64,000 bases of DNA, taken from Halobacterium sp. DL1 (lineage in GTDB: Archaea; Halobacteriota; Halobacteria; Halobacteriales; Halobacteriaceae). Within the stretch, counting starts at the first letter, position 1. Every line of letters begins with the position of its first letter. The notes under the pieces were generated by a model, which did not search any database, was not told the origin of the DNA, and was given only the letters and a program-made list of their open reading frames with translations. The stretch spans positions 2,548,216-2,612,215 of the forward strand of contig CP007060.1 of assembly GCA_000230955.3 (NCBI GenBank), read 5' to 3'. Positions 8,199 to 16,943 of the stretch are shown piece after piece. A program made the position numbers and the translations under genes.

Positions 8199-8248
8199 TT
8201 AATGATTATTAATGGCCTTGCCCACATACCCGCATTATTAATCATTAA
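8199..8248. promoter_or_regulatory. AT-rich inverted repeat upstream of aceA (candidate operator)
   Basis: Arms TTAATGATTATTAATG (8199-8214) and CATTATTAATCATTAA (8233-8248) are reverse complements with a single mismatch over 16 bases, separated by 18 GC-rich bases. The right arm abuts the TATA-like sequence AACTTTATT (8247-8255). Such an AT-rich symmetrical block in a very GC-rich intergenic region is best read as a regulator binding site controlling the glyoxylate genes. Confidence 0.55.
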
Positions 8249-8356
8249 CTTTATTCGGCTCTCCGCCGCCTCTCCTGTCGTAGTGCTCCCAACCCACCGC
8301 CGCAGACGAACCAGCACCGCCCGCCGACCACCGAGCGACCCGCGGAGGACCAGCTA

Positions 8357-8482
8357 ATGCCCAGATACACCGACATCGAGAACACCGGGCTCCCGGTCGT
8401 TCCAGACCTCAGACCCGACGCCGACCGCGATGAGTGGCACGAAGAAGCCCGCAGCCACCGACTCCCACCCACCGATGACTGA
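8357..8482 (+). CDS. Possible 41-residue leader ORF coupled to aceA
   Basis: An ATG at 8357 opens a 41-codon frame (starting [11 protein letters not shown]) whose TGA at 8480-8482 overlaps the aceA start region (ATGACTGA from 8475). It lies downstream of the TATA-like box at 8247-8255, so it would be on the aceA mRNA. Third positions are mostly G or C and the product is acidic with several Asp/Glu, as in real haloarchaeal genes. The same ATGACTGA overlap joins aceA to aceB. I do not recognise the peptide. It may be a true small protein, a coupling leader, or chance. Confidence 0.4.
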   Translation: MPRYTDIENTGLPVVPDLRPDADRDEWHEEARSHRLPPTDD

Positions 8483-9524
8483 CGGCACCGACTACACGCG
8501 ACGCGACCTCGACAACCCCGCGGGCCGCCAGTTCCGCGACCTGCTCGACGACCAGGAGTACGTGTTCGCACCCGGCCTCTACCACGCGCTGGACGCCCGC
8601 CTCGCCGAGAAGGCGGGGCTGGACGCCGCGTACATGAGCGGCTACTCGACGGTGCTCGGGCAGTTCGGCCTCCCGGACCTCGAGATGGTGTCGATGACGG
8701 AGATGGTCGAGAACGCCAAGCGCATCGTCGACGCCACCGACCTCCCCGTGGTCGCGGACGCCGACACCGGCTACGGCGGCGTCCACAACGTCCGCCGGGC
8801 CGTCCGCGAGTACGAGAAGGCGGGCGTCGCCGCCGTCCACATCGAGGACCAGACGACGCCCAAGCGCTGTGGCCACATCGCCGGCAAGCAGATCGTCTCC
8901 CGGGAGAAGGCCCGGGCGCGCTTCGAGGCCGCCGTGGACGCCAAGCAGAGCGATGACACGGTGATAATCGCGCGCACGGACGCCTACGGCTCCGCGAACG
9001 GCGACTGGGAGGAACACCTCGAACGCGGCCGCATCTACGCCGACGCTGGCGTCGACCTCGTCTGGCCCGAGATGCCCGACCCGAGCCGCGAGGACGCCGT
9101 GGAGTACGCCGAGACCATCCACGAGACTCACCCGGACCTCGACCTCGCGTTCAACTACTCGTCGTCGTTCGCGTGGAGCGAACAGGACGACCCGCTGACG
9201 TTCGAAGAGCTCGGCGACCTCGGGTACAAGTACATCTTCATCACGCTGTACGGCCTGCACTCGGGCGCACACGCGGTCTACGAGGACATGGCGAACATCC
9301 GGGAGAACGCCGAGGCGGCGCAGTTCGACCTCGAAGACCGCTACCTCGGCCACGAGACGGAGAGCCACCACGAGCTCTCCCAGGTGTCCCGCTACCAGGA
9401 CATCGAGACCCAGTTCGACCCGGAGGCCCGCCGACGCATCGAGCAGTCGGAGGGGTACGCCGAGGACGAGAGCGACCCCATCACGGCCGACGACGCCGCG
9501 CCCGAAGCCAGCAACGATGACTGA
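8475..9524 (+). CDS. aceA: Isocitrate lyase
   Basis: A 349-residue isocitrate lyase/PEP mutase superfamily enzyme that cleaves isocitrate to succinate and glyoxylate, the first step of the glyoxylate bypass needed for growth on acetate. The catalytic KRCGH loop is at residues 130-134, with Cys132 as the base. Metal-binding ADADTGYG is near residue 94 and the substrate segment NYSSSFAW near the C-terminal third. ATG 8475 gives a start ([18 protein letters not shown]) resembling other haloarchaeal AceA proteins; an in-frame ATG at 8430 is less likely. It is shorter than bacterial enzymes, as is normal for haloarchaea, and overlaps aceB by 8 bases. Confidence 0.95.
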   Translation: MTDGTDYTRRDLDNPAGRQFRDLLDDQEYVFAPGLYHALDARLAEKAGLDAAYMSGYSTVLGQFGLPDLEMVSMTEMVENAKRIVDATDLPVVADADTGYGGVHNVRRAVREYEKAGVAAVHIEDQTTPKRCGHIAGKQIVSREKARARFEAAVDAKQSDDTVIIARTDAYGSANGDWEEHLERGRIYADAGVDLVWPEMPDPSREDAVEYAETIHETHPDLDLAFNYSSSFAWSEQDDPLTFEELGDLGYKYIFITLYGLHSGAHAVYEDMANIRENAEAAQFDLEDRYLGHETESHHELSQVSRYQDIETQFDPEARRRIEQSEGYAEDESDPITADDAAPEASNDD

Positions 9525-10845
9525 TTCGAACCCGACCGACCCGACCGCTCGCCACTACGACCGCGAGTTCGTCCGGACGTTCTTCACGTCCCCGACGGCC
9601 GTCTCGGGCGAGGACGATTCGGCGAAGCTGCTCCGCCGGGCCGCCCAGCTCCGGGGCATGCAGGCGCCGGACGTCTGGGTGCCGGACAACGAGGACGCCA
9701 CCGCGCCGTCGATGCGCGAGGAGGGCGTCCAGAACGTCGTCGACGTCGTCGCCGAGTACGGCGCAGACTTCCGGGGCGAGATCCACCCGCGCATCGTCTG
9801 GCACCGCGACGACCCCGCGACCCGCTATCAGGGGTTCCAGCACGCCATGGACATCGCAGACCCCGACAACGGCGCGGTCGAGCACGTCGACGGCTTCGTG
9901 ATTCCGGAGGTCGGCGACCTCGACGACTGGAAGAAGGCCGACGAGTGTCTCACCATCGTCGAGCACGAACACGGCCTCGAACCCCGCTCGCTCTCGATGT
10001 CCGTCATAATCGAGAGCGGGGAGGCCGAACTCGCGATGGGCGACCTCCGCGCGGAGCTGGGGAAGCCGTCGAACAACCTCGAACGAATGTTCCTGCTTGT
10101 CGACGGCGAGGTCGACTACACGAAGGACATGCGCGCGTCGACGCCCACGGGCGAACTCCCGCCGTGGCCCGAGTTGCGCCACAACACGTCGCGTGGCGCC
10201 AGCGCAGCCGGTCTCGTCGCCGTCGACGGCCCCTTCGACGACATCCGCGACGTAGAGGGCTACCGCGAGCGCATGCGGGAGAACCGCGCGAAGGGGATGA
10301 CCGGCATCTGGTCGCTCACCCCCAGGCAGGTCGAGGTGGCCAACGCCGCGCCGCTCCCGCCGGAGTCCGGGTCGTGGCTGCTCGACGTCGACGGCGAGCC
10401 GGTCGAACTCGGCACCGAGGACGGCCAGCAGGTCTACCGCGGCGACGCAATCGGCCTCGAGGCGACCGACAACGGCCGCTACGTCCTCCGGGACGGCGAC
10501 GACGAGCGCGAACTCGACGGCGACGAACTCCGCGAGGAACTGCTCGACCGCACGTCCTACGTCCCGAGCATGGACGACCTCGTGGACTCCATGGAGGAGT
10601 TCGAGGCCGCCAGGGACGCGGGGCAGGGCGCCATCGCGATGACCCAGTCCGCGACCATCGCCATCGACGACGTGGCGGTCGACGTCCAGCGGGACCGGAT
10701 GTGGGACGAGGCCACCTACCAGGCGGCACAGACGCCCATCGCCGTCTTCCAGGACGTCTACGAGCACCGCCCCGACCAGCACAGGGAACTCGAGGAGCGG
10801 TACGGCGCGGACGTCGTCGAGCGCGCGACGAACGTCGGCAACTGA
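9517..10845 (+). CDS. aceB: Malate synthase, haloarchaeal type
   Basis: A 442-residue enzyme condensing glyoxylate and acetyl-CoA to malate. It belongs to the short haloarchaeal malate synthase class rather than bacterial A or G forms. Recognisable segments are the N-terminal [20 protein letters not shown], the catalytic barrel with [17 protein letters not shown], and [12 protein letters not shown]. The start overlaps the aceA stop (ATGACTGA), showing one operon with coupled translation. Together they form a complete glyoxylate bypass. A T6 tract at 10996-11001 follows at a distance. Confidence 0.93.
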   Translation: MTDSNPTDPTARHYDREFVRTFFTSPTAVSGEDDSAKLLRRAAQLRGMQAPDVWVPDNEDATAPSMREEGVQNVVDVVAEYGADFRGEIHPRIVWHRDDPATRYQGFQHAMDIADPDNGAVEHVDGFVIPEVGDLDDWKKADECLTIVEHEHGLEPRSLSMSVIIESGEAELAMGDLRAELGKPSNNLERMFLLVDGEVDYTKDMRASTPTGELPPWPELRHNTSRGASAAGLVAVDGPFDDIRDVEGYRERMRENRAKGMTGIWSLTPRQVEVANAAPLPPESGSWLLDVDGEPVELGTEDGQQVYRGDAIGLEATDNGRYVLRDGDDERELDGDELREELLDRTSYVPSMDDLVDSMEEFEAARDAGQGAIAMTQSATIAIDDVAVDVQRDRMWDEATYQAAQTPIAVFQDVYEHRPDQHRELEERYGADVVERATNVGN

Positions 10846-10901
10846 CGCCGCTCGCGCAACTGCCTCGCTCACGGCTCCCTGCGGTCGCCGCTCACGCAGT
10901 C

Positions 10902-10920
10902 CGAGGCGCGTAGCGCCTCG
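10902..10920. repeat. Palindromic element in aceB-trm1 gap
   Basis: CGAGGCGC-GTA-GCGCCTCG is a perfect 8-bp inverted repeat with a 3-base loop. It stands in a 178-base intergenic stretch containing phrases such as CTCGCTCACGGCTCCCTGCGGTCG, which resemble the short GC-rich repeats scattered in haloarchaeal genomes. It could be a REP-like element or a hairpin at the 3' end of the aceAB mRNA. Confidence 0.5.
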
Positions 10921-10995
10921 TGACTCACGGGTCGTTCCACTCCCCGCTCGCCGTACTCCGAGGACTCGCTGCACTCGTCCCCGCAACCGCGGCCC

Positions 10996-11001
10996 TTTTT
11001 T
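10996..11001 (+). terminator. T-tract, possible aceAB terminator
   Basis: A T6 run (GGCCCTTTTTTCGG) lies 150 bases after the aceB stop and 23 bases before trm1. Archaeal RNA polymerase terminates at such tracts without needing a hairpin. Confidence 0.35.
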
Positions 11002-11023
11002 CGGCCCCCCACCGAGTAGCGGT

Positions 11024-12139
11024 ATGCTCGTCGAGGAGGGCGGCGTCACGGTGGAGGTCCCGCGTGAGTCCGGCGGCGGCGAGGGCGCCGCAGAGGGCGT
11101 GTTCTTCAACCCGACCCAGGAACTCAACCGCGACGTGACCGTCGCGGCGCTCGCTGCGTACCGGGAGCGAGAGCCACGCGCGGCCACCTACCTCGACGCG
11201 ATGGCGGCGAGCGGCATCCGGGGCGTTCGGGCGGCCGCGAACGGCTGGGACGCCACGCTCGCGGACCTCGACCCCGACGCCGTGGAACTCGCGCGCTCGA
11301 ATCTCGCGCGCAACGACCTGTCGGGTGAGGTGGTCGAGCGGAACGTCAACAGCCTGCTGCACGACGACGACCGGTTCTTCGACGTGGTGGACGTCGACCC
11401 GTTCGGGACGCCCATCCCGTTCGCGGACGCCGCGTTCGCCAACGCGCGGAACCTGGTCTGTATCACAGCGACGGACACCGCGCCGTTGTGTGGCGCCCAC
11501 TTCGAGTCCGGCGTGCGGAAGTACGGCGCCGTTCCCCGGAACACGGAGTACCACGCCGAGATGGGGCTACGAGTGTTGCTCTCAGCGCTCGCTCGCACCG
11601 CGGCCCGCTACGACGTCGGCGTCACGCCCGTCCTGAGCCACGTCAGCGACCACTACGTGCGGACGTACCTCGACCTCTCCCACCGCGCGACGGACGCGAA
11701 CAGCGCTATCGACGAACTCGGCTACGTCTACCACTGCCAGCAGTGTCTCCACCGCGAACACGAGCACGGCCTCATCGCGGACCCCCGCGACGAGTGCCCC
11801 CACTGCGGAGGGAACCAGGTGCTGCCCGCCGGCCCGCTCTGGCTCGGTCCCGCCCACGACGAGTCGTTCGTGGCGAGCGTCCGCGAGCAGGTCACCAACG
11901 AGATGGGGGCGGCGAAGCGTGCGCGGAAGCTCCTCGACACCATCGGGGGCGAACTCCACGAACCCACTCACTTCGACCAGCACCGCCTCTACGGGCAGTG
12001 GTCCGAACCGGCCGTCGGGATGGACGAGTTCCTCGACGAACTGACAGACGCCGGCCTCGCTGCGTCCCGCACGCACTTCGGCGGCACGACGTTCAAGACC
12101 GACGGGACGCTCGCCGACGTCGAGGCCGCCGTCCGCTGA
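11024..12139 (+). CDS. trm1: tRNA (guanine26-N2)-dimethyltransferase Trm1
   Basis: A 371-residue SAM-dependent methyltransferase that makes N2,N2-dimethylguanosine at position 26 of tRNAs. The N-terminal [10 protein letters not shown] and [12 protein letters not shown] segments, the SAM-binding [12 protein letters not shown], the [11 protein letters not shown] catalytic motif and the CxxC...CPHCGG zinc region (CQQC and CPHC, about residues 240-266) are diagnostic for archaeal Trm1. Length is typical. It overlaps nothing and is followed on the same strand by a membrane protein gene. Confidence 0.95.
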   Translation: MLVEEGGVTVEVPRESGGGEGAAEGVFFNPTQELNRDVTVAALAAYREREPRAATYLDAMAASGIRGVRAAANGWDATLADLDPDAVELARSNLARNDLSGEVVERNVNSLLHDDDRFFDVVDVDPFGTPIPFADAAFANARNLVCITATDTAPLCGAHFESGVRKYGAVPRNTEYHAEMGLRVLLSALARTAARYDVGVTPVLSHVSDHYVRTYLDLSHRATDANSAIDELGYVYHCQQCLHREHEHGLIADPRDECPHCGGNQVLPAGPLWLGPAHDESFVASVREQVTNEMGAAKRARKLLDTIGGELHEPTHFDQHRLYGQWSEPAVGMDEFLDELTDAGLAASRTHFGGTTFKTDGTLADVEAAVR

Positions 12140-12171
12140 CCACCGGACGCGTCAGTTCGTGCGCATGACCC

Positions 12172-12178
12172 GATTTAT
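12172..12178 (+). promoter_or_regulatory. TATA-like box of the YihY-family gene
   Basis: TTTATGC-type box (ATTTATG region, 12172-12178) lies 26-32 bases before GTG 12204. It overlaps the upstream ATG 12177, which argues that ATG is not the used start. Confidence 0.4.
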
Positions 12179-12203
12179 GCGTCGGGCGGTCGAAGGTGCG
12201 GAC

Positions 12204-13373
12204 GTGACAACTCTCGGGAACGCCATCGGACTCCTCAAGCAGATGGGGCGGACCGCGCGCGACGAGCAGGTGACGTTCCTCTCTGCCGCTGTCGCCTACT
12301 ACGCGTTCGTCTCGATCGTTCCACTGTTGTTGCTCGGCGTCGCCGTCGGCACCGCCATCGGCGGCGAGGTGCTCGTCGACGCCGTCGTCGGGAGCGTCGA
12401 CCAGTTCCTCACCGACACCGGACAGGACACGGTCCGGAACGCGCTGACGAACGCTCGCGGACAGGCCAGCGTGACGGCGGTCGGTCTGGTGTTGCTGCTG
12501 TGGTCGGGACTCAAACTGTTCCGTGGCCTCGACGTCGCGTTCTCCCGGGTCTATCGCGTCTACGAGGTGGAGTCGCTCCCGAAGCAGGTGTTCGACGCGG
12601 CGGTCGTGCTCGTCACCATCCCGCTGGCCGTCGCCGCGGCCGTCGGCGTCGGCTTCCTCGTCCCCTCGCTCGGCGTCGTCGCGTACGTCAACCTCGCCAC
12701 CGTGGTGACGCTGGTCGTCTCGCTGACGCTCATCTTCCTGCCCGCGTACTACGTCTTTCCGAACGTCCCGATGACAGTTCGCCGGGCGCTCCCCGGGGCG
12801 GTGTTCGCGGCGTCCGGATGGACGGCGCTCTCCCAGTTGTTCCGCGTGTACACCGGCTTCGTCGGGGGGACGGAGGTGTACGGCTTGCTGGGAGCGGCGC
12901 TGTTGCTGGTGACCTGGCTCTACGTAGGCGCCATAATTATCACCCTCGGTGCAGTACTTAACGCTGTGTTGTCGGGACGAACTGACGACGACGACGAATA
13001 CGCCCGCGTGCCCCCCGAGGAGGCGCCCGACATCGCCGAACTCGGAGCCGAAGTCGAGGCGCTGCGGTCGGAACTGGACGCCAAAACGGTGAGCAAGGAG
13101 GACCTCGAGAGCGACCTCAAGCGGTACGTCCGGAGCCGGGTGCGCCGCGGGAAAGCCCACGGCTGGGGCCCGTACCTCGTTCTGCTGTACGGCACCGCGA
13201 TGACCATCGGGGCGTTCGTCTACCTCGCGGGTCTCTGGGCGATCCTCGCGATGGTCGTCGTCTGGCTCTCCACCCTCGGCCTCTACACGCTGATGGTGCT
13301 GGTTGGTCTCGGTGTGAACGCGGTCGGCCTGCCGGGACGCCTCGCCGACCGCGTCCGCTCACTGCGTTCATGA
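12204..13373 (+). CDS. YihY/BrkB-family multi-spanning membrane protein
   Basis: A membrane protein of about 389 residues with the YihY/virulence factor BrkB pattern: an amphipathic start, VTFLSAAVAYYAFVSIVPLLL, about six membrane helices, then a charged cytoplasmic segment (about residues 270-320) and two extra C-terminal helices. The family's function is unsettled; early links to ribonuclease BN were withdrawn. In-frame starts exist at 12159 (GTG), 12165 (ATG), 12177 (ATG) and 12204 (GTG). I prefer 12204 because of TATA spacing, but this is inference. Its TGA overlaps the ATG of the phosphatase gene (ATGA), so the two are translationally coupled. Confidence 0.82.
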   Translation: MTTLGNAIGLLKQMGRTARDEQVTFLSAAVAYYAFVSIVPLLLLGVAVGTAIGGEVLVDAVVGSVDQFLTDTGQDTVRNALTNARGQASVTAVGLVLLLWSGLKLFRGLDVAFSRVYRVYEVESLPKQVFDAAVVLVTIPLAVAAAVGVGFLVPSLGVVAYVNLATVVTLVVSLTLIFLPAYYVFPNVPMTVRRALPGAVFAASGWTALSQLFRVYTGFVGGTEVYGLLGAALLLVTWLYVGAIIITLGAVLNAVLSGRTDDDDEYARVPPEEAPDIAELGAEVEALRSELDAKTVSKEDLESDLKRYVRSRVRRGKAHGWGPYLVLLYGTAMTIGAFVYLAGLWAILAMVVVWLSTLGLYTLMVLVGLGVNAVGLPGRLADRVRSLRS

Positions 13374-14215
13374 GTGGCCGCGGCGTCGGCGTCACGAGCG
13401 CGGTCACGGCGGCAGTCCCCGAGGTTCTCGTCCCCGTTCTCTCGGTGCTGACGTTCCTCGGAGGAACGTTCTTCCTGGTGTCGGTCGGCCCGGCTATCTA
13501 CTGGTTCGGCCCGACCCGCGAGTGGCTGACGCGCCGCGACGGCGCGCGCCTGCTCGCGGTGACGCTCGGCGGACTCGCGCTCGTGGTCGCAACGAAGTCA
13601 CTGTTCGCGATGCCACGGCCCCCCGAACACGTGATGCTCGTCGCCGAGGAGGGCAACGGGTTCCCGAGCGGGCACGCGACGGGTGCGGCCGTCTTCTACG
13701 GCGCACTCGCGGCACTCACCACTGTCTGGTCTCGGGCGCGGCGCTGGCTCCTCGCGGCCGGGTTCGTCCTGCTCGTCGGCTTCACGCGCATCGCGCTCGG
13801 CGTCCACTACCTCGTGGACGTGCTCGCGGGTTTCGCGCTCGGCGCGGCGTTCCTCGCCGTGGCGCTCGCACTCACCAGGCGACGCATCCACTACGGGTTC
13901 GCGCTCGCGGCCGTCATCGCGGGCGTCGGGTTCGTCATCGCCGGTCCGACAGACGACGCCGTCGGTGCGCTCGCCGCGACGGTGGGCGCGCTCACGGGGT
14001 GGGTCGTAATCGGACGCCGGGAAGCACTCGAGTCCCACGTGCACCCCGTGGCGGGTGCGGCGGCGCTCGGTGCGCTCGGCGGCACGGCTGCGGTCACGCT
14101 GCAGTTGAACGTCGCCGTCCTGGTCGTGGCCGCCACGCACGCAGTGGCGGGCGCGGCGTTCGTCGCGCTCCCGGCGATACAGGACCACTGGCGCGACGAC
14201 GAACTGACGGTGTAG
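13370..14215 (+). CDS. PAP2-family membrane phosphatase
   Basis: A 281-residue integral membrane acid phosphatase of the PAP2 family. All three catalytic motifs are visible: KSLFAMPRP (K-x6-RP), PSGH and R-x5-H-x3-D in RIALGVHYLVD. About six to eight membrane helices follow the usual order, with extra hydrophobic helices at the C-terminus. It would dephosphorylate a lipid phosphate or polyprenyl diphosphate at the outer face. It is coupled to the YihY-like gene, suggesting a shared role at the membrane. Confidence 0.88.
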   Translation: MSGRGVGVTSAVTAAVPEVLVPVLSVLTFLGGTFFLVSVGPAIYWFGPTREWLTRRDGARLLAVTLGGLALVVATKSLFAMPRPPEHVMLVAEEGNGFPSGHATGAAVFYGALAALTTVWSRARRWLLAAGFVLLVGFTRIALGVHYLVDVLAGFALGAAFLAVALALTRRRIHYGFALAAVIAGVGFVIAGPTDDAVGALAATVGALTGWVVIGRREALESHVHPVAGAAALGALGGTAAVTLQLNVAVLVVAATHAVAGAAFVALPAIQDHWRDDELTV

Positions 14216-14243
14216 CGCGGAGAAAAATCGGGGGCGGGGCCGC

Positions 14244-15617
14244 TCAGAACGTCTCGAGGTAGCGGTCGAGTTCCCAGTCGGAGACGTCGACGCGGTAGTC
14301 GTCGTACTCCGCGGTCTTCGCCTCGACGAACTTCTCGGCGACGTGCTCGCCGAGCGCGTCGGTGACGACTTCGTCCTCCTCGAGGGCGTCGAGTGCCTCG
14401 CCGAGGTTCGACGGGAGCGTCTCGATGCCGTACTCCTGGCGCTTCTGCTCGTCGAACTCGTAGATGTTCTCGCGGACCGGTTCGTCGCAGTCCAGGCCGC
14501 GCTCGATGCCGTCGAGGCCGGCGTGGATGAGCGCTGCGAACGCGAGGTACGGGTTACACGACGGGTCGGGGAAGCGCGCCTCGATGCGGCTGGCGGCGGG
14601 CACGCGGGCCGCGGGCTTGCGGATGAGCGCCGAGCGGTTGCGGTCGGACCACGCCACGTAGACGGGCGCCTCGTAGCCGGGGACGAGGCGCTTGTATGAG
14701 TTCACGGTCGGGTTCGTGACGGCGGCCAGCGCCTCGGCGTGTTCGAGGATGCCGGCGGTGAACTGCTTGGCCTCCTCGGAGAGGTCGAACTCGTCGTCGG
14801 CGTCGTGGAACGCGTTGACGCCGTCGTCGGTGAACAGCGAGATGTGGGTGTGCATGCCGGAGCCGTTGATGCGCGGGATAGGCTTGGGCATGAACGTCGC
14901 GTGGAGGTCGTGCTGGGCCGCGATGGCGCGCACGACCGTGCGGAACGTCCCGACGTTGTCGGCCGTGGTGAGGGCGTCGTCGTACTCGAAGTTGATCTCG
15001 TGTTGCCCCTCGGCGACCTCGTGGTGGGAGGCCTCGATCTCGAAGCCCATGTCCTCGAGACCGTAGATGATGTCCCGGCGCACGTCGCTCGCGAGGTCCT
15101 TCGGCGCGAGGTCGAAGTAGCCGCCGGCGTCGTTGGTCTTCGTCGTCGCGCGACCGTCCTCGTCTTCCTCGAAGAGGAAGAACTCGGGTTCCGGCGCAGC
15201 GTTCACCGTGTACCCCATCTCGTCCGCGCGGTCGAGGGCCTGCTTCAGGACGTAGCGCGGGTCGCCCTCGAACGGTTCGCCCGTCGAGGTGTTGATGACG
15301 TCACAGATGAGGCGCGCGGCGCCGCCCGCCTCGCCCTCGCGGGTCCGCCACGGGAGCACCGAGAACGTCTCGGGGTCGGGCTTGAGACGCATGTCGGACT
15401 CCTGGATGCGCACGAAGCCGTCGATGGACGACCCGTCGAAGTAGATGCCTTCCTTGAACGCCTTCTCCGCCTGCGAGGCGGGTACTGAGACGTTCTTCAC
15501 GGTGCCGAGGATGTCCGTGAACTGGAGGCGCAGGAAGTCGATGCCCTCCTCGTCGATCTCCTCGAGCACTGCCTGTTCGTGTTTTCCGAATCCGCCGTCC
15601 GGGTTTGCGTTCGTCAT
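14244..15617 (-). CDS. glnA: Glutamine synthetase, type I
   Basis: A 457-residue enzyme making glutamine from glutamate, ammonia and ATP, the main ammonium assimilation step. Recognised segments are the N-terminal beta-grasp ([15 protein letters not shown]), [17 protein letters not shown] (metal/glutamate site), the ATP-site [10 protein letters not shown] and the [12 protein letters not shown] stretch. The [21 protein letters not shown] end region is also typical. It is divergent from an lrp regulator, with a shared 126-base intergenic region. An A5 run at 14224-14228 (T5 on its own strand) follows the stop and may terminate transcription. Confidence 0.97.
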   Translation of the reverse strand: MTNANPDGGFGKHEQAVLEEIDEEGIDFLRLQFTDILGTVKNVSVPASQAEKAFKEGIYFDGSSIDGFVRIQESDMRLKPDPETFSVLPWRTREGEAGGAARLICDVINTSTGEPFEGDPRYVLKQALDRADEMGYTVNAAPEPEFFLFEEDEDGRATTKTNDAGGYFDLAPKDLASDVRRDIIYGLEDMGFEIEASHHEVAEGQHEINFEYDDALTTADNVGTFRTVVRAIAAQHDLHATFMPKPIPRINGSGMHTHISLFTDDGVNAFHDADDEFDLSEEAKQFTAGILEHAEALAAVTNPTVNSYKRLVPGYEAPVYVAWSDRNRSALIRKPAARVPAASRIEARFPDPSCNPYLAFAALIHAGLDGIERGLDCDEPVRENIYEFDEQKRQEYGIETLPSNLGEALDALEEDEVVTDALGEHVAEKFVEAKTAEYDDYRVDVSDWELDRYLETF

Positions 15618-15648
15618 TTCTATGGACAGCGTGTACGACTACATCCAC

Positions 15649-15663
15649 GGTAAAAACGTTACC
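15649..15663. promoter_or_regulatory. Palindrome in the glnA-lrp intergenic region (candidate Lrp operator)
   Basis: GGTAA-AAACG-TTACC is a perfect 5-bp inverted repeat with a 5-base centre. It overlaps the T-rich stretch that probably serves as the glnA TATA region on the minus strand, 32-46 bases from the glnA start. A binding site for the adjacent Lrp-type regulator is a reasonable inference. Confidence 0.45.
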
Positions 15664-15712
15664 GCTCAGGGTAAGTATAGGTTCCTCTCGGTTAGAACTG
15701 GACATTCGTAAA

Positions 15713-15720
15713 CTTCTATA
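15713..15720 (+). promoter_or_regulatory. TATA-like box of lrp
   Basis: CTTCTATA lies 24-31 bases before the lrp ATG at 15744, implying a leaderless message. Confidence 0.45.
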
Positions 15721-15743
15721 CGGGGGAGCCGGTATCGGGGTGT

Positions 15744-16205
15744 ATGACGTACGAGAATCTCGACGCGCGACTCGTGAACGAACTCCTGGGCGACGGCCGC
15801 GCAAGCCTCCGCAGTCTCGGCGAGGACCTGGGCGTGTCGGTCACCACCGTCTCCAACCACCTCCAGACCCTCGAGGACGGTGACGTTATCCAGGGGTACA
15901 CGCCCGTCGTGAACTACGACGAACTCGGCTACGACGTCACCGCCATCCTGCAGTTGAAGGTCGAGGGCGGGGCGCTGCCGGACATCACGGGTCGCCTGCG
16001 CGGCCACAAGCAGATGGTCTCCGTCTACGAGGTGACCGGCGACTACGACGTCGTCGCCGTCGGCAAGTTCCAGGACACCGACGACATGAACGCGCTCATC
16101 AAGGAGCTGCTCGCCGACGCCGACATCAGGGAATCCAACACGAGCGTCGTCCTCAACGCCGCCGCCGAGAACGAGCAGTTCCAGCTCGACGTCGACGACG
16201 AGTAA
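15744..16205 (+). CDS. lrp: Lrp/AsnC-family transcriptional regulator
   Basis: A 153-residue regulator. An N-terminal helix-turn-helix (about residues 5-50, [20 protein letters not shown]) is followed by an RAM/AsnC ligand-binding domain ([32 protein letters not shown]), which normally senses amino acids and drives octamer assembly. The divergent arrangement with glnA, also known from other haloarchaea, suggests control of glutamine synthetase and nitrogen metabolism plus autoregulation. Confidence 0.93.
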   Translation: MTYENLDARLVNELLGDGRASLRSLGEDLGVSVTTVSNHLQTLEDGDVIQGYTPVVNYDELGYDVTAILQLKVEGGALPDITGRLRGHKQMVSVYEVTGDYDVVAVGKFQDTDDMNALIKELLADADIRESNTSVVLNAAAENEQFQLDVDDE

Positions 16206-16296
16206 GGAGGAACGCGCCAGTCAGGTACGTAGCGGCCGCGAGATTCCACGCCAATCGCGGGGGACGGCAGCCCGTCTTCGCCGGCGAAACCGCGAG

Positions 16297-16749
16297 TCAG
16301 TCGTCCGGGGGGTGCCGAACGACCGTCAGCCAGAACTCCTCGACTGACTGCACGAACTCGATGAACTCCTCTGCCTCCACCGGCTTCCGGATGTAGTGGT
16401 CGGCGTCGATGGCGTGGGACTTCGCGATGCGCTCGCCCACGTCGGAACTCGTCAGGACGACGACGGGGATGTCCGCGAGCGCCGGCTCGTCGTTCAGTTC
16501 GGCGAGCACCTCCGTCCCGGTCTTCCCGGGCAGCCGCGGTTCCAGCAGGATGAGGTCGGGTCGTGGCATCTCCGCGTACTCGTCGCGCTGCTGGACGAAG
16601 TCGAGGGCCGACTCTCCGTCCGTCACAGTGTGGAAACAGTTCAACAGTTTACCGTCGGTGAACGACTCCGCGAAGAGGCGGGCGTCCCCGGGGTTGGGTT
16701 CGACCAGCAGAATGTTGATCTGCTCGCTCGCCTGGTGGTCCGGGGCCAT
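16297..16749 (-). CDS. Single-domain receiver protein with Glu at the phospho-acceptor position
   Basis: A 150-residue stand-alone CheY-like receiver of the Rcp1 type (start ...NILLVEPNPGDARL). The usual 'DLILLDLNLP' strand reads DLILLEPRLPG, so the phosphorylated Asp is replaced by Glu70, and the acidic pair at the N-terminus is Glu-Pro (17-18). The switch Thr (VVLTSSD) and conserved Lys (IRKPV) remain. A Glu at this position may mimic the phosphorylated state or make a phosphorylation-independent partner protein. ATG 16749 is chosen over two longer frames because the family starts close to the first strand. No kinase is adjacent. Confidence 0.85.
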   Translation of the reverse strand: MAPDHQASEQINILLVEPNPGDARLFAESFTDGKLLNCFHTVTDGESALDFVQQRDEYAEMPRPDLILLEPRLPGKTGTEVLAELNDEPALADIPVVVLTSSDVGERIAKSHAIDADHYIRKPVEAEEFIEFVQSVEEFWLTVVRHPPDD

Positions 16750-16943
16750 TACAGAGCCTAGAGAACCGGCCGACATAAAGTAGTGGTCGAGAGCAATCCT
16801 CGCACCGCCCACGGAGAACTGCGCTGTGGAGCCGACCCAGAGCTGTCGCTCCGGAGCGAAACGCCGAAAGAAAACGTGTGTCGGTGAGCGAGCGGTACGG
16901 GAACAGCGGTCGTCGGCTGGCGTGAGGTCGGTGCGTGCCGATC

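Noticed and set aside
9481-11187. 568-codon minus-strand frame opposite aceB
   Set aside because: No domain recognisable; Arg/Val-rich shadow. The malate synthase on the plus strand has clear motifs.
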